From NCBI GenBank assembly GCA_025890175.1, contig JANPYM010000008.1, positions 2,488,459 to 2,552,458 of the forward strand: DNA of 64,000 nt, given 5' to 3'. The DNA comes from Ciborinia camelliae. Its lineage: Eukaryota; Ascomycota; Leotiomycetes; Helotiales; Sclerotiniaceae. Shown piece by piece: positions 46,198 to 57,037 of the stretch. Under the pieces are notes generated by a model that made no database searches, was not told the DNA's origin, and saw nothing but the letters and a program-made list of their open reading frames with translations. Positions within the stretch are counted from its first letter, which is position 1. Each line of letters begins with the position of its first letter. The position numbers were made by a program, and so were the translations under genes.

Positions 46198-48463
46198 GTA
46201 GGGTAAGTAACATGTCATAGCCGAAGTTATCCGATATCCGATACCCGGGCATCCGGAAATTCATTCAACCTCACGTAAAGTTTACAATAAGAGAAAGCTT
46301 ATACACAATATTATATATGGAAAGTAACGGCAATTTATTTAATCTCACATAGAGTTTACTATCAAAGAACTTCTTATACAACAGACTTAATAGAAAACGA
46401 TCCCTCGGATTATTCCCTCAAAGACTTCCCATCTTTTGAAACCAACATTCCCTCTCTTCCCCTCAAAATCCCCCCGTTTTGATCCCTTTGCCCCAAACAT
46501 TCGCAGGGCGCAACATACAAAGAATCAACTTCTTGACGATGTAACTTTAACGGCGATCGACAGTGGAGGCGGGTAATTGAAGGGCGGTGAATGCATACGG
46601 TTGTATTTTTGTCGCTACTTCATCTTCTATCTGTCATAGAGAGACCTAGATGCGCACCCTGGATATGGAGCCGATCGAAATCTTTATCAATTTCATACGG
46701 AGCGCCGCGATGCTTAAGAGAAGTTCCACCAACCACAGTCATTTGAAGTCGGATTTGTGGTGGAAGGAACGGGTGTATTACTCATGCGAGCAATCTCTGG
46801 ACCACCACTCCAAAGTTGTTGTCGTTCTTCTCGGATGCATATCCGGACAAGCCCCACCACTCGTATTCTGAGATAATTTGTCATTGGACATTTAAAGTCC
46901 GGAGATGTGAGAGAAGATGTTCAAAATTTTGGGCGGGCCCCCGGATTTAGCGGAGGCTCCTGGCCAGGAACAGTCTGCTGAAAGGCCTGAACGTTTAAGA
47001 TGTTCTCCGATATTATTTTCTTACTCTAACCATGTATGAAAGGACACTGGTATTTATACAAGAAAAAGAGAACCTTAAGAGACAGGAAAAAGTGGTATCC
47101 TCGCATGGTGGGAGGTGAATGTCCAATCCTTGCTCCGAACTTGCATATTTTCCCTGCCCAGCAGTTGTTGAACCTTCTGCTCGAATCATTCTAATCTCCC
47201 AACGCGACTTCGTCATTTCGAAGTAGGCTGAAACTCTGCCAGGGGCTCTGAAAGTAATTAATAACACTTTTCAATTCCTGGAGTCATATTCGACAATCAA
47301 CTGGTCTCTGAAGAAGCACGTTTTTATAATGCGCGATTTATTTCACACATCAGGTGCCATCTCAAGAGGCTAAAATGTCAAAGCCTGCGTTTTGGTGATT
47401 GCTATCGCCATTGCTCTCTACACCACCATAGGTTCCAAATACACCTTGGGTTTCTCCAAATGTAGAAGTATAACCAATATATTCACTAGCTGTGTTTACA
47501 TCACCAATTGCTGCGAAGCCAGATGGCCCATCATAGCATCTTGTGTCGGCTGCTGGATTTTATGGTACGAGGAGCGCGGAGGATGTTGGCGAGTATGATG
47601 GTAAGCCATCAGCTCACGGTTTGGTGTGGAGTTGATAGAAAGTAAAGTGTTTTCTTAGGGAAGTCTTGAAACTGGTAACTGGTTTGTCTGGTGATATGCA
47701 GGTGGGGTTTGAGAAAGCTTTCAACTGAGCGTGATGTGAGACTAAAGAGGGCGAGGAACAGGGCGGGCTTTGCTCATGGTCTGATTGTCATTTCCTTCCT
47801 GGTCACCGTCAAAAGAAAAGGCTCATCTGATAATCTTTGCTAAATAGGCTGCCGTCGACAACAATCCGGACTATGTGACTGCAACTTCAGGAAGAGGAAC
47901 CATACAAAATATCCATTAGCAAGATCCAATCGGAGGCATACTTAATTCGGGAACAGCTGTGTGGGAAACGATTATTCCTTCATTGAGCAATTGTGACATG
48001 TCTTGAGCTTGCAATATTTGCACTCATGGATGAACCAATGAGGTCCAGAGCGGAACATCTTACTAGATGAGGTTCTGCTAAACGCCCTCCTTCCTGGAAA
48101 TACATGAAGAACTGAAGACAGAAAACATTTGCGGGTCATCAACCCTCGAGTCTTCCACCTCAAGCCATGCTTTCATACAGGTCGGGTTGGAGTATTGCAA
48201 GTAGAGAAGTCAAATACAAGTGGATCACTAGCGAATAATGACTCGTCACCAACTGCTACAAAGACCAAGTGAATTTGTAAATCCATTTTAGATTTCTCTT
48301 TTTTAGCTGGAGGGCAGAACATTCCGTTAGCTCAGAAAGTAAGCATAGAATTAAGTTGGTAATTGCTTGTGAACCAGCAGGCTCGCTGTCTTGGGGCCGG
48401 GGGGACATATAGATCACTTTTCCCCGAAGAGGATGCTCTTTTGGTGACTGGGTGTAGGATTTT
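46198..48463. other. Gene-poor region right of the transposon
   Basis: No gene recognised. Short ORFs (60-85 codons) on both strands have no domain and are often interrupted; old duplicated material is likely. Confidence 0.35.
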
Positions 48464-48919
48464 TTATTTTAAAATCCACAACGGTAGGTAGTGGTCTCCA
48501 AATCCTTGAATGATTTCAGATGCTCCGCTAAACAGACAAAAGTCCGGATGAATGTGGCAATTTCTTGGAATATCAAGAAATGTGATCTCTCCCCTATCGG
48601 GGTCGATATCTTCAACCGCGTAGATCGTTATATCGTCATGTTTCATCAATACACCTCCGTACGTTCCTCGCCCTTAAAGAAAACAATTTGACTCGACTCT
48701 CCGGTATGGATCAATGTCTTCGATAACCACGTAGATCGCTATATCGCCATGTTGCAGAAGCTCAAAATATTGGCCGGTAGGAGTAGGATGATCTGGACAG
48801 TGAGCAAGCGGTTGATACGAGATAGAAGGCGAGTCGGTAACGGGAAGAGATGAATAATCCAGTGAGTGTGTTTCCTCGTGAAATTCAAGCTTTAAACCCA
48901 GTGAGCCACTCATCATCAA
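48464..48919 (-). pseudogene. Broken ORF pair carrying a duplicated segment
   Basis: Two minus-strand frames, 48919-48674 and 48649-48464, carry related pieces: LLQHGDIAIYVVIEDIDPYR in the first, and HDDITIYAVEDIDPDRGEIT in the second. The repeated DNA (about 48600-48650 and 48715-48760) suggests a local duplication that split an older reading frame. The second frame continues FLDIPRNCHIHPDFCLFSG. No recognised domain. Confidence 0.35.
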
Positions 48920-49160
48920 TGTTCCAGCTCAAGTTACCAACGAACAAGTTTTCGACACCAACATCGTCCCCAGCTTTGGACCCAGTAGGCCACTCATCAT
49001 CAATGTTCCAGCTCAAGTTACCAACGAACAAGTTCTCGACACCAACATCGTCCCCAGTAGTCTCCTCGGTCTTTGTCTTCTTGGCAGATGCTTCTGGCTC
49101 ATCCTCGGCCTTGCGCTTCTTAGATGGTGCTTCAGCTTCAGCTTCAGCCTGTCTTACGCG
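48885..49160 (-). pseudogene. Nucleolin/gar2-like RNA-binding protein fragment with internal duplication
   Basis: The minus-strand frame opens after a TGA at 49161-49163 and runs 91 codons to TGA at 48885. It reads AEAEAEAPSKKRKAEDEPEA, SAKKTKTEETTGDDVGVE, then NLFVGNLSWNIDDEW, which is the acidic/KR-rich linker and first RNP2 strand of nucleolin/Nsr1/gar2-type RRM proteins. The 28-residue stretch GDDVGVENLFVGNLSWNIDDEW... occurs twice in tandem (84-bp DNA repeats around 48899-49058). The remaining RRM and the RGG tail are absent. This looks like a truncated gene copy inserted here; an intact parent gene should lie elsewhere in the genome. Confidence 0.65.
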
Positions 49161-49163
49161 TCA

Positions 49164-52100
49164 CATCGAATCATGTGGGTAGAAACGTAGATATGCAATC
49201 TGATAAAAGAACCAACTGAAGAGGAAAGGATCCTCTTCAAGAGATCACCATCTAATATAGAGGGTGACCACGCATTCACTAGGCAGGGGCCTATGAATGA
49301 CACAGTCTTGAGTGTGTTTTTCTGTGAAGCATGCAATGTAGAACATTCGAAGAGGAACGAGGATGAAACCGGCACTGGAGGAGATATTGAAGACCATTTG
49401 AACAATGGAGTAATGTGAATAAGTCGCACATTATTCATTCCGTGGCGTACGTGAGTATTCTTTAATCATTCGTTGTCCTTCGGCCTGGCGATGAGTATTC
49501 CAGGGGCTACTCGGAATTACCATCTGCTGGCAGTGGTGTAGCTGGATCACCCTCTGCATATTCATCCTCACCATCTATGGGTGATGAAACCTTTGGAAGG
49601 GTGGAGCTGGGCGGGTCAGCTCAGGAATTGGACCGACGGGCTGAAATTGAATCTAATCTGTCCAAAAATCAGGAGGCAAGTGCTTCACCAATTCGAGCGG
49701 GTCCAGCAGGGTTAAGATCAAGATGATTAGTAAAACGAGCTCTGCCACCGGTGAAATTGTGTTCGGTCTGCACTATTCGCCGCCATCCGCGGCCGAGGAC
49801 CAGTTGCCATACGTCCTTGGTCAAGTCCCATCGGAACTGCAACTCCAACATCATGAACTGGAAGAAGTATGGACAACGGCCACCTACTTGACTCTCCATG
49901 GCTGGCTCTGGTGAGTTATGAATTGGCTCATTGTGACATCCAACTCTGGCATGTTCATATAGTGCCTCAAAATTTCTTTTTGTCTGGTACAAAATATGGT
50001 GAACGACCACCTACGTGGTTTTTCAAAAGTTGGAACCAGGCACATGTTGCGCTCATTGCTTGTATTGCAGGATTCTAGACCGCCGAAGGAGAATTTCCCG
50101 ATTCCAAAAGAAATTGATAAAAGTCCGCAGACTAGAAGGACTTAAAGTGTAGTATAATCTTTTGCATTTAAGTAGCCTTCTTACTACCTGAATGAAGAAG
50201 GCGGCCTTCTCGTGCTCGATTCTAGCGTTATGGCAGAAGACTATTTCGTGTGGGAACCAGTAGCTCTTGAAAGTCCGGCAGAAGTTCTCATACACTCGTC
50301 ATATGGCTTTCAGTCGCCAGCTTCCTCATCGAAAGCAGCTTCCCAACTCAATATCCGAGTCCTGGTGTGCAAGATTGGGAGCTGGTGAATTGCATTCAAA
50401 TGTGAGGCATCAACTTGGGGAAAGCGGAGAACGCCTCTCCAAATCTCATTCTCCGCGGTGTTTTGGTGGAGGTGATAGTATGCAAGATCTGTAGGTATTA
50501 AAACCTCACCAGAAACACTGCGGAGTTGTGAATTGGCTCATTGTGATAACTAGGCAGTTTGTATGTAGGATGAGGTCGCCCTCGCGTGTGCCATTGATCA
50601 GACGAAGCTCTTGAGTTTGTGCGAGAGCGTACTATAGTCGTCGTACCTCTCAGATGATTTTGCAAAATCTTGTACGTTTGACGGTCCATTATTGCTTGAA
50701 TGGATGGCAGACACCAACATAATAGACTGACATAATGACAATGTATCCGATGAGAATGATGATGATGCATCCCAAAAGCAGGCTAGCTGAAGGCTTCGAA
50801 ACGCCATATTGGCGAAAGCTGCTAAGATAGATGAAGTGCTAGGAGGTGCAGAGATTGAGATTGATGAGCTCGGTTGTAAATTTGAAGCTGCCCGAAGATG
50901 GAATATGTCTTTGAAGATATTGTAGGAGACGACTAGATTCGTATCAGAAGAGAAGCAGATGGTGAATATCATCAGGTACTACTGACCATAAAGTTTCTGG
51001 CAATCAAGACTGGAGTGCTAAGTATGGTGTGTTTGGTCGTTGTTGCACTAATTGTCCGGATTCTGCGCTAATGTTCGGGACTGAATAAGAAATTGAATGA
51101 GTGTAAATTTGAGACTTGGAGTGTTGTGCGAGGAGATCCCGAGATGCATTGCTTGAATGATGTTCCTCGGCTGTATACCCTAGTCATTGCATTGTTTTCC
51201 TGCTGGATGAAAATGGATTGACTTTGGCTAGTCTCCGATAGCATGACCTGCCGGTCTTTGAAAGTAGACCTGCCAGAGAACCATGGTATTAGAACCCCAT
51301 TATACTCCAATAATGCTGTTGATTATCAAGGTTTCCAATGACTAAGCTGTCGCTCATGAATCTGCTCAAACGAATTGGCCTGTCTTGCGCAACTACATCT
51401 TCGCTCAAGATTTGAGGGTGGAATGAACCGAGCAGTGGCAGCCATTGAGTTCGGAGATGCAGACTGAGAGCGATAACACCACTGATGGTGTCCAAATTCG
51501 CTGCTTTGAAATCTGCGTCGGCAAAGAGATTGTTGGGAAGATGTCGGCCTCGAGAATTCAAAAGGAACATGTAATTTGATTTGGTAACTTGAAGATCTTA
51601 AACCTCCATATGCTGATAGAGGAAAGTGTTTTTACCGAACTTGATTTTCTTGTTACCGATATTCTTCACGAGGATTGCCAATCGCCAATATTTTGGTTCG
51701 TCTTGAAAACTTTGTGTTTCATAATTTTCAGCGGCTTCGATGAACCTGCTTGCGTACCGCATTTTCTTATGCTCGAGCAGCCTTCGCTGGGTAATATCTA
51801 ACTGTGAGTTTGAGAATATTAGCGTAGGTTCAGAGCAGCAGATAAGAGGAAGGGGATTTATTGAGGTTATATAGACAAAGAAGCTGAGATTGAGTGATGG
51901 AGGTAGGAAAAGAGGTAGTAGAGGAAACCGTGGGGTAGAGTCACGTTGTCTGAAGCAGCAAGCAGTACTTGCACAATCTGCAAAACACAAGCCAGAATGT
52001 ACAGCCAAGAAAACAATAGGTAAGAGATGTAGAAGAAAGGACCATGAACAAGAGACAGAAGCCCAGACTCCAGCTCTTTGGTGCAGAAGAAGATATTCAT

Positions 52101-53160
52101 ACCAATCAAAGACCCAAGAAGAGTCTGTAGAATAGAGGGAGATAGTATTTGAAGATCTCTTTGACAATCTGCCAACAGCAGATCAGACTACCAACTTAGA
52201 TGAGCACTGAGGGCTCCCTGATGTACCAAAGTTGATATGTTGTTGTCATTGGTCTGGGGAAGTTGTACTGCAGTGCCTAATGAAGTGGTCAGTTGTCATT
52301 CAAACAGTGAAGCAAGTAGTAAGTAAATATGCAAATCTAAGACATACCATAAAGCTGACAGAGGACGAGAGATAGTAGACAAGAGATGCAGGATGGCAGT
52401 CACATTCTATGATAGAGATAAAGGAATTCTTGGAGTCTAAAGAAAGGATGTTAGCCTGTGAATTCCAGAGTATTTGTCGCAAATAACGCAGCATACAACC
52501 ATCAAATCCACAGATACGAATAGAAAGAAAGGAAATTTTCATCTCTGCCAGCGCTTTAACAACTGCTTAATCTGTAGATCTAAGCCAAGAAAGCAAGAAT
52601 GTTGAAGTGAAGACCATAGGAGGAGAATCTGCTGCATGCTAGGGATGGAAGAGTGAAGGAAGGTATCAGTCTGGAGCAGTGGAGCTTATACCCATCAGAT
52701 CTATAGAAGCAAATTGTATTGAACAGCAGAAGAGATCAAAGTCAATAAGTGAAGAACACTTGCAGACAGAATCCAGGCAGAACAACCCAGAAAGCTACAC
52801 CCAAGAAGCTTAGCCAAGAGCTGCTGCCAGCTGGACAGCAAAACAACAATAAAGAACACCACTCTCCACCAAACAAGATAGAAACCAGAGCAAACTTACT
52901 TTGAACAGAAGAATCCAGTACAATATCCCCAACCCCTCAGTCAAAATCCTCCATAACTTCAAAACAAAGATCGTAATTGTAGCTTTGCTCCCAGATCACA
53001 GAGACTGCAAGATAGAATAATAAACATGAAAACTCAACAATCAGACCACTTGACCCTAAACAAGGGCCACTAGCTCCAATTTCCCAATGCTTCCAATCAG
53101 ATCACTTGAAAAAAAGTAGACAAATCAGGCAGACAATTCCGACTAAGCGACCCGGAAAAG
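49164..53160. other. About 4 kb without an assignable gene
   Basis: Contains several medium ORFs without domain support. On the minus strand: 49669-50010 (113 aa), 50053-50295, 51289-51570 and 51598-52167. The last has a coherent C-terminal stretch, LDITQRRLLEHKKMRYAS...YWRLAILVKNIG, preceded by a possible acceptor. On the plus strand, 49480-49728 is an open exon-like frame (DEYSRGYSELPSAGSG...). Two diverged copies of a segment containing AATTGGCTCATTGTGA (49921 and 50529) point to old duplications. I read this as decayed lineage-specific sequence. Confidence 0.3.
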
Positions 53161-53247
53161 GGTCAGGGCTGTGCTCCCCTGGTTACCTCTTCACTTTTGT
53201 TTCCGGGTCAGGGCTGTGCTCCCCTGGTTACCTCTTCACTTTTGTTT
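53161..53247 (+). repeat. Two 42-bp direct repeats at 45-bp period
   Basis: GGTCAGGGCTGTGCTCCCCT and the following 22 bases occur at 53161 and again at 53206 with no differences seen. They lie 34 bp before the ATG at 53281, so they would fall in the promoter or 5' UTR of the predicted micro-exon gene. Confidence 0.9.
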
Positions 53248-53280
53248 GTCTCTGCTTCCTTTCAAAACACCATCAACACA

Positions 53281-54375
53281 ATGGACTCCAACAGTAAGTA
53301 AATATACTATTCCATCTATTTCTCCTTTAATTTTATCAAATTGAGCTGTTCTTTATCTTAAATTGCTTCTTTATACCTTCAAGAACAATTGATTTGATAG
53401 ATCTTGGACCTCTCAAGCTCATTTGATCGCTTTTGCTTGCTCGCGTTCTTGTTTATATACATAGACCGAGTAGCCATTAAGGTCATATAGAATCACTAGG
53501 AAGCGCTCTTTACGCAGCAGCAGTTGCTGCTCGTGGAAGTGATAGCAGTGATTCTACTGAAAGCGATACTGATACCCAATCCCCAGCTTCGATCTATCAC
53601 CTCAAAGTACTTGCTAACAGCCGTCTTCTAGGCAACCGCAGCAGCTCTGGCAGCTATGTTAGTGGTAGGAACCCTTTGGCAAGAAGAACGTTGTTTAAAA
53701 TCGTGCTAACTTTGATACCTTAGCCGTATCTCGCAAGTCTATCGCCTCAATAACAGCCTCTCTTGCAGCATCAGTCCAGTCTAGTGAGTCGGTTCGCTAC
53801 GACAGTGATGGCAATTCTCCTTGCGATGACTATTTATACTGACTTTCGCTCCTTAGGTAGTGCAGAGCCATCATTCTTCTCCGCGCGCTCCTCGTGTAAG
53901 TTTCCTCCTATCCATATATAGGTGTTTTGATGACTATCCATACTGACTCCATACCATAGTCTCTGACCCCGTCATTGCTACACTTGGTGAGAACTCATTC
54001 CTCTACTCATATCATCTCGTTACCCTCCGCACACAACTGCATACCAAACACAAATATACTACCTACTACCTACTACCTACCACCTACCACCTACCACCTA
54101 CCACCTACCACCTACCACCTACCACCTACCACCTACCACCTACCACCTACCACCTACCACCTACCACCTACCACCTACCACCTACCACCTACCACCTACC
54201 ACCTACCACCTACCACCTACCACCTACCACCTACCACCTACCACCTACCACCTACCACCTACCACCTACCACCTACCTCAAAAGCACTTTTCAACGTTCC
54301 AAAGCAAATTGGCAATCAAGTGATCTCTTAGGCTTAAAGCCCTATAGCGTTTTCAAGATCCCAATTCAGATTTAA
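53281..54375 (+). CDS. Predicted micro-exon gene, 118 aa, six exons
   Basis: Exons: 53281-53293, 53491-53664, 53724-53783, 53857-53895, 53960-53986, 54332-54375. All five introns start GT (GTAAGT, GTAGGA, GTGAGT, GTAAGT, GTGAGA) and end AG. Three contain CTAAC/CTGAC branch sites 15-25 nt upstream of the acceptor. All five are phase 1, so exons 3-5 (60, 39 and 27 nt) are symmetric and could be skipped without frameshift. The joined protein starts MDSNKSLGSALYAAAVAARG, is S/A/D-rich (SDSSDSTESDTDTQSP; SRKSIASITASLAASVQSS; SAEPSFFSARSSFSDP) and ends GLKPYSVFKIPIQI. No known domain. The last intron contains the 7-bp minisatellite. The model rests on splice signals and frame agreement only; the first acceptor has an alternative at 53499. 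Confidence 0.5.
54057..54278 (+). repeat. CTACCAC minisatellite, about 31 copies of 7 bp
   Basis: A nearly perfect heptamer array; the first few units are CTACCTA/CTACTAC variants. The 7-bp period cycles reading frames, giving a YHLPPTT artefact ORF. It falls inside the predicted last intron of the gene at 53281. Confidence 0.95.
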
Positions 54376-54772
54376 CAATCAGATGGTCACTCACCTACGG
54401 TCCTGAGAGTAATAGGATTTGTGTGGGATTTATTCCTTGTACATTGTGTACTTGTTTCGTCCTTCACACTCATCTCACTCAAAACATCATTCAACACACT
54501 TTCACTTCACTTTCCTCTCCCAATCAACCACAATGAGCATTCACTTTCTCGTCCTGTCTTTTTGAACACGCTAGTGCTTGTTTACCCACCCCACATAGTA
54601 TTTCAATGTTTATGTTGGTACAGCAAGTGTTCCACAGCAACAGGAAATTTCTTCTTCCCTACAACTTCTTTTCCCGATCTTATTTTCAACACCTTTCTGT
54701 TGTTTTGTTCATCAAATCAAAGGCACAAACAATACATTGCATTTAGCTAGCAGCACTTGCGACTCAGCTAAC
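54376..54772. other. 5' flank of the 54773 gene
   Basis: Pyrimidine-rich (TTTCTTCTTCCC, CTCATCTCACTC), consistent with promoter and 5' UTR. A plus ORF at 54421-54750 is F/S/L-rich and not convincing. Confidence 0.4.
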
Positions 54773-57037
54773 ATGAATCACTACGAAGATGATGATACAC
54801 CCGCGCTCTTGCAGCAACTCCTACGCCAAAATGCCAGCGAAGGTTTCGGTCCTTCCGCAGATAATCTCGAGGCCGAGAAATTCGAGGAAATCAACTTCGG
54901 TACACTCGATCCAATTTACCGCGCACCTTCTGTCGGCTCCACCCAGTCTTACCAGTCAAGCCATACTGCACGCAACCTTCTCCCATCTGTGCTTAATCCT
55001 ACCGGCAGCGGCTTTATCGCCCTTACATACGAACAAGCATGTGGCGAGTTAAAGAAACTATGCGAAGACGCTGCACAACACGGAGCTATTCTCTCAGAGA
55101 GAGAAGTTGCTGTGGTCGCGTACGACGAGAAAGGTGGCCAGACAAGCTGCCACCAAATCCAATTGAGTATCAATCTGAGCCTTAAGTCGTTAATCAAGAT
55201 GTTGCAAGAGTTGATCGATCAACGCGAACATGAGCCTTCTCACAAGGGCAAAGGACGATTTTTAATTAAAAGCATCGAAGTTCGCTCTGGCCAAGGCAAT
55301 ATGGACCGATCTTTCCCAGCAATCGAAGGCGCAATCATCGAAGCAACTCAGACGTCTCTTAATCGTCCTTTGGTTCAATGGATCACATGGGAGTGTACCG
55401 GTGGTCCAATGGACACCTACTGGAAATACTATCGCATCGCCATGCAACTTGGTCTGGGAATAGGTCCTAATGGTCCTATCTTGAAGCTTCGAACTGTCAA
55501 GTGCAAGGACACGTACGATAATGACGATGTTGGCCATCTTTTCAATGCTAGCGGCTCTCAATATCCAAGAATCAGACGTTATTCAGGCGGTAAGCCACCA
55601 GGCGGTGGTGTTTTTGGAAATATGACATCTGCAAGTGGAGCATCATCTGGAATTCGACCACAATTGAACCCTGTCGCATCTGCTTTCAAGTTCGGCGTTA
55701 CCATCAAGGAAGCCATCGACGACACCAATACCCTACCACCTACAACTGATTACAAAGGCAAGGAAGTCGCTCTTAACACGAATTCACTTGACTATAAAGG
55801 CAAGGGAGTTGCTGAAATTCTTGACACCAGTGGATTTTTGCATGGAGGTGCATACAAAGGCGCAGGCAAGAAGGTTGTTGACACCAATACTACTACTGAG
55901 TGGAAGAAAGCTCCTATTCCTGACTGGGACAGCTTGCCACCCGCAATCAATTATAATCCCGGTGGATACCAGGCAAAGCCGACTAGTTGGACATACTGGC
56001 AGAAAATTGGCGGCGATCCCAAGACGCACAAGGAGTTTCCTTTAGGCCACATCCCCTACCCCGAGACACCAGACATTGACCATTGCGACTATCTCCCGGG
56101 TGAGCCGCTTGATATGAAAGCAACAATTGCGACTGCCATGAAAGCCCTTGCGAAGAATGAGCAGCCAATTATGCCAAAATTGAGCGCCGAGGAACAGGCA
56201 ATCATCGATCAGATCACGGGCCAAACCAGAAAGGAGTTCAATGATGCTAGAAGTTTCAGTCAAGAAGATGATGATATTTACATCCCCACCGCCAATCCAA
56301 ATTGGGATCCCAATGGTCCACAGGATCAACTTACAAAGGACAAGGAAGTGGCATCGGGTTTGACTAACATGGCCAACGTTCCTGCAAAGTACCAGAGTCA
56401 ACCGGTAGTTGCTGAGCCTAGAACAGGACCACCAACCTATGTCACCGCATACTACAATCGCCCATCGCAGCAAAATACAATGGTTGGCACTATGGCTGGT
56501 ACTAGTTCTGGTACAATCTCCGGTGCGGATTCTCCTGCCAGATTTGCTACACCACGTACAACCCAAAGCAAATCAACATTTCCATCTGGTGGTCGGGCAA
56601 GACCCTTCACGCCAAGCCAGATGACTTCGTTCCAATCATTGAACGTTGGAAGTAGGTCTGGCACACCTACCCTTCGATACGGTGGCAATACTAGCTCGTT
56701 CGCAATGCCAAGCAGCATCATGGGCTTTAATGCTCCTCCAAATACCATCTCTCGCAGCAGGCCATCCTCACCTGCCAATTCGAGCCAGATGGCAGACCAG
56801 TTCGCTACCTTGAATATGGCTAGCACCCAGGGTCCATCGCGTGGCCACCATAACCAATTGTTTGTCCCCGGATTCGGGGCAAACAAACATGTTTCGGCTG
56901 CTCAGGGTCATGGTAATCCCCCACAGAACTTTGCGGACTGGAACAACACTGCCCAAGGAGATACTAGGTATCCTTTCGGGTACAAGTTCGAATTTGGTGG
57001 CAATGGAGGCAATGAAGGCACCGGCGGAGGATCTTAG
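54773..57037 (+). CDS. Large hypothetical protein (754 aa)
   Basis: Starts MNHYEDDDTPALLQQLL at 54773, which I prefer to an in-frame codon at 54737 because the preceding residues are non-conserved-looking; stop TAG at 57035-57037. Residues about 75-265 look folded (SGFIALTYEQACGELKKLC, REVAVVAYDEKGG, LSINLSLKSLIKMLQELID, WITWECTGGPMDTYWKYYR, GPNGPILKLRTVKCKDTYD). The rest is disordered, with DYKGKEVA/DYKGKGVA repeats at about 320-350 and an S/T/G/P-rich C-terminal half containing SGTPTLRYGG and RPSSPANS. No recognised domain and no signal or membrane segment. One intact exon of 2.26 kb with even codon use makes it a confident gene of unknown role. Confidence 0.82.
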   Translation: MNHYEDDDTPALLQQLLRQNASEGFGPSADNLEAEKFEEINFGTLDPIYRAPSVGSTQSYQSSHTARNLLPSVLNPTGSGFIALTYEQACGELKKLCEDAAQHGAILSEREVAVVAYDEKGGQTSCHQIQLSINLSLKSLIKMLQELIDQREHEPSHKGKGRFLIKSIEVRSGQGNMDRSFPAIEGAIIEATQTSLNRPLVQWITWECTGGPMDTYWKYYRIAMQLGLGIGPNGPILKLRTVKCKDTYDNDDVGHLFNASGSQYPRIRRYSGGKPPGGGVFGNMTSASGASSGIRPQLNPVASAFKFGVTIKEAIDDTNTLPPTTDYKGKEVALNTNSLDYKGKGVAEILDTSGFLHGGAYKGAGKKVVDTNTTTEWKKAPIPDWDSLPPAINYNPGGYQAKPTSWTYWQKIGGDPKTHKEFPLGHIPYPETPDIDHCDYLPGEPLDMKATIATAMKALAKNEQPIMPKLSAEEQAIIDQITGQTRKEFNDARSFSQEDDDIYIPTANPNWDPNGPQDQLTKDKEVASGLTNMANVPAKYQSQPVVAEPRTGPPTYVTAYYNRPSQQNTMVGTMAGTSSGTISGADSPARFATPRTTQSKSTFPSGGRARPFTPSQMTSFQSLNVGSRSGTPTLRYGGNTSSFAMPSSIMGFNAPPNTISRSRPSSPANSSQMADQFATLNMASTQGPSRGHHNQLFVPGFGANKHVSAAQGHGNPPQNFADWNNTAQGDTRYPFGYKFEFGGNGGNEGTGGGS

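Noticed and set aside
49480..49728. Open exon-like frame DEYSRGYSELPSAGSG...
   Set aside because: No ATG, preceded by a TAA and lacking a clear acceptor; kept only as a note in the 49164-53160 entry.
53619..53643. Further 25-nt intron (GTACTT...CTTCTAG) inside exon 2 of the micro-exon gene
   Set aside because: Too short for a spliceosomal intron in fungi, and the frame is open across it without splicing.
53975..54331. Plus-strand ORF with YHLPPTT repeats
   Set aside because: A frame through the 7-bp CTACCAC minisatellite; period 7 rotates frames, and the region lies in a predicted intron.
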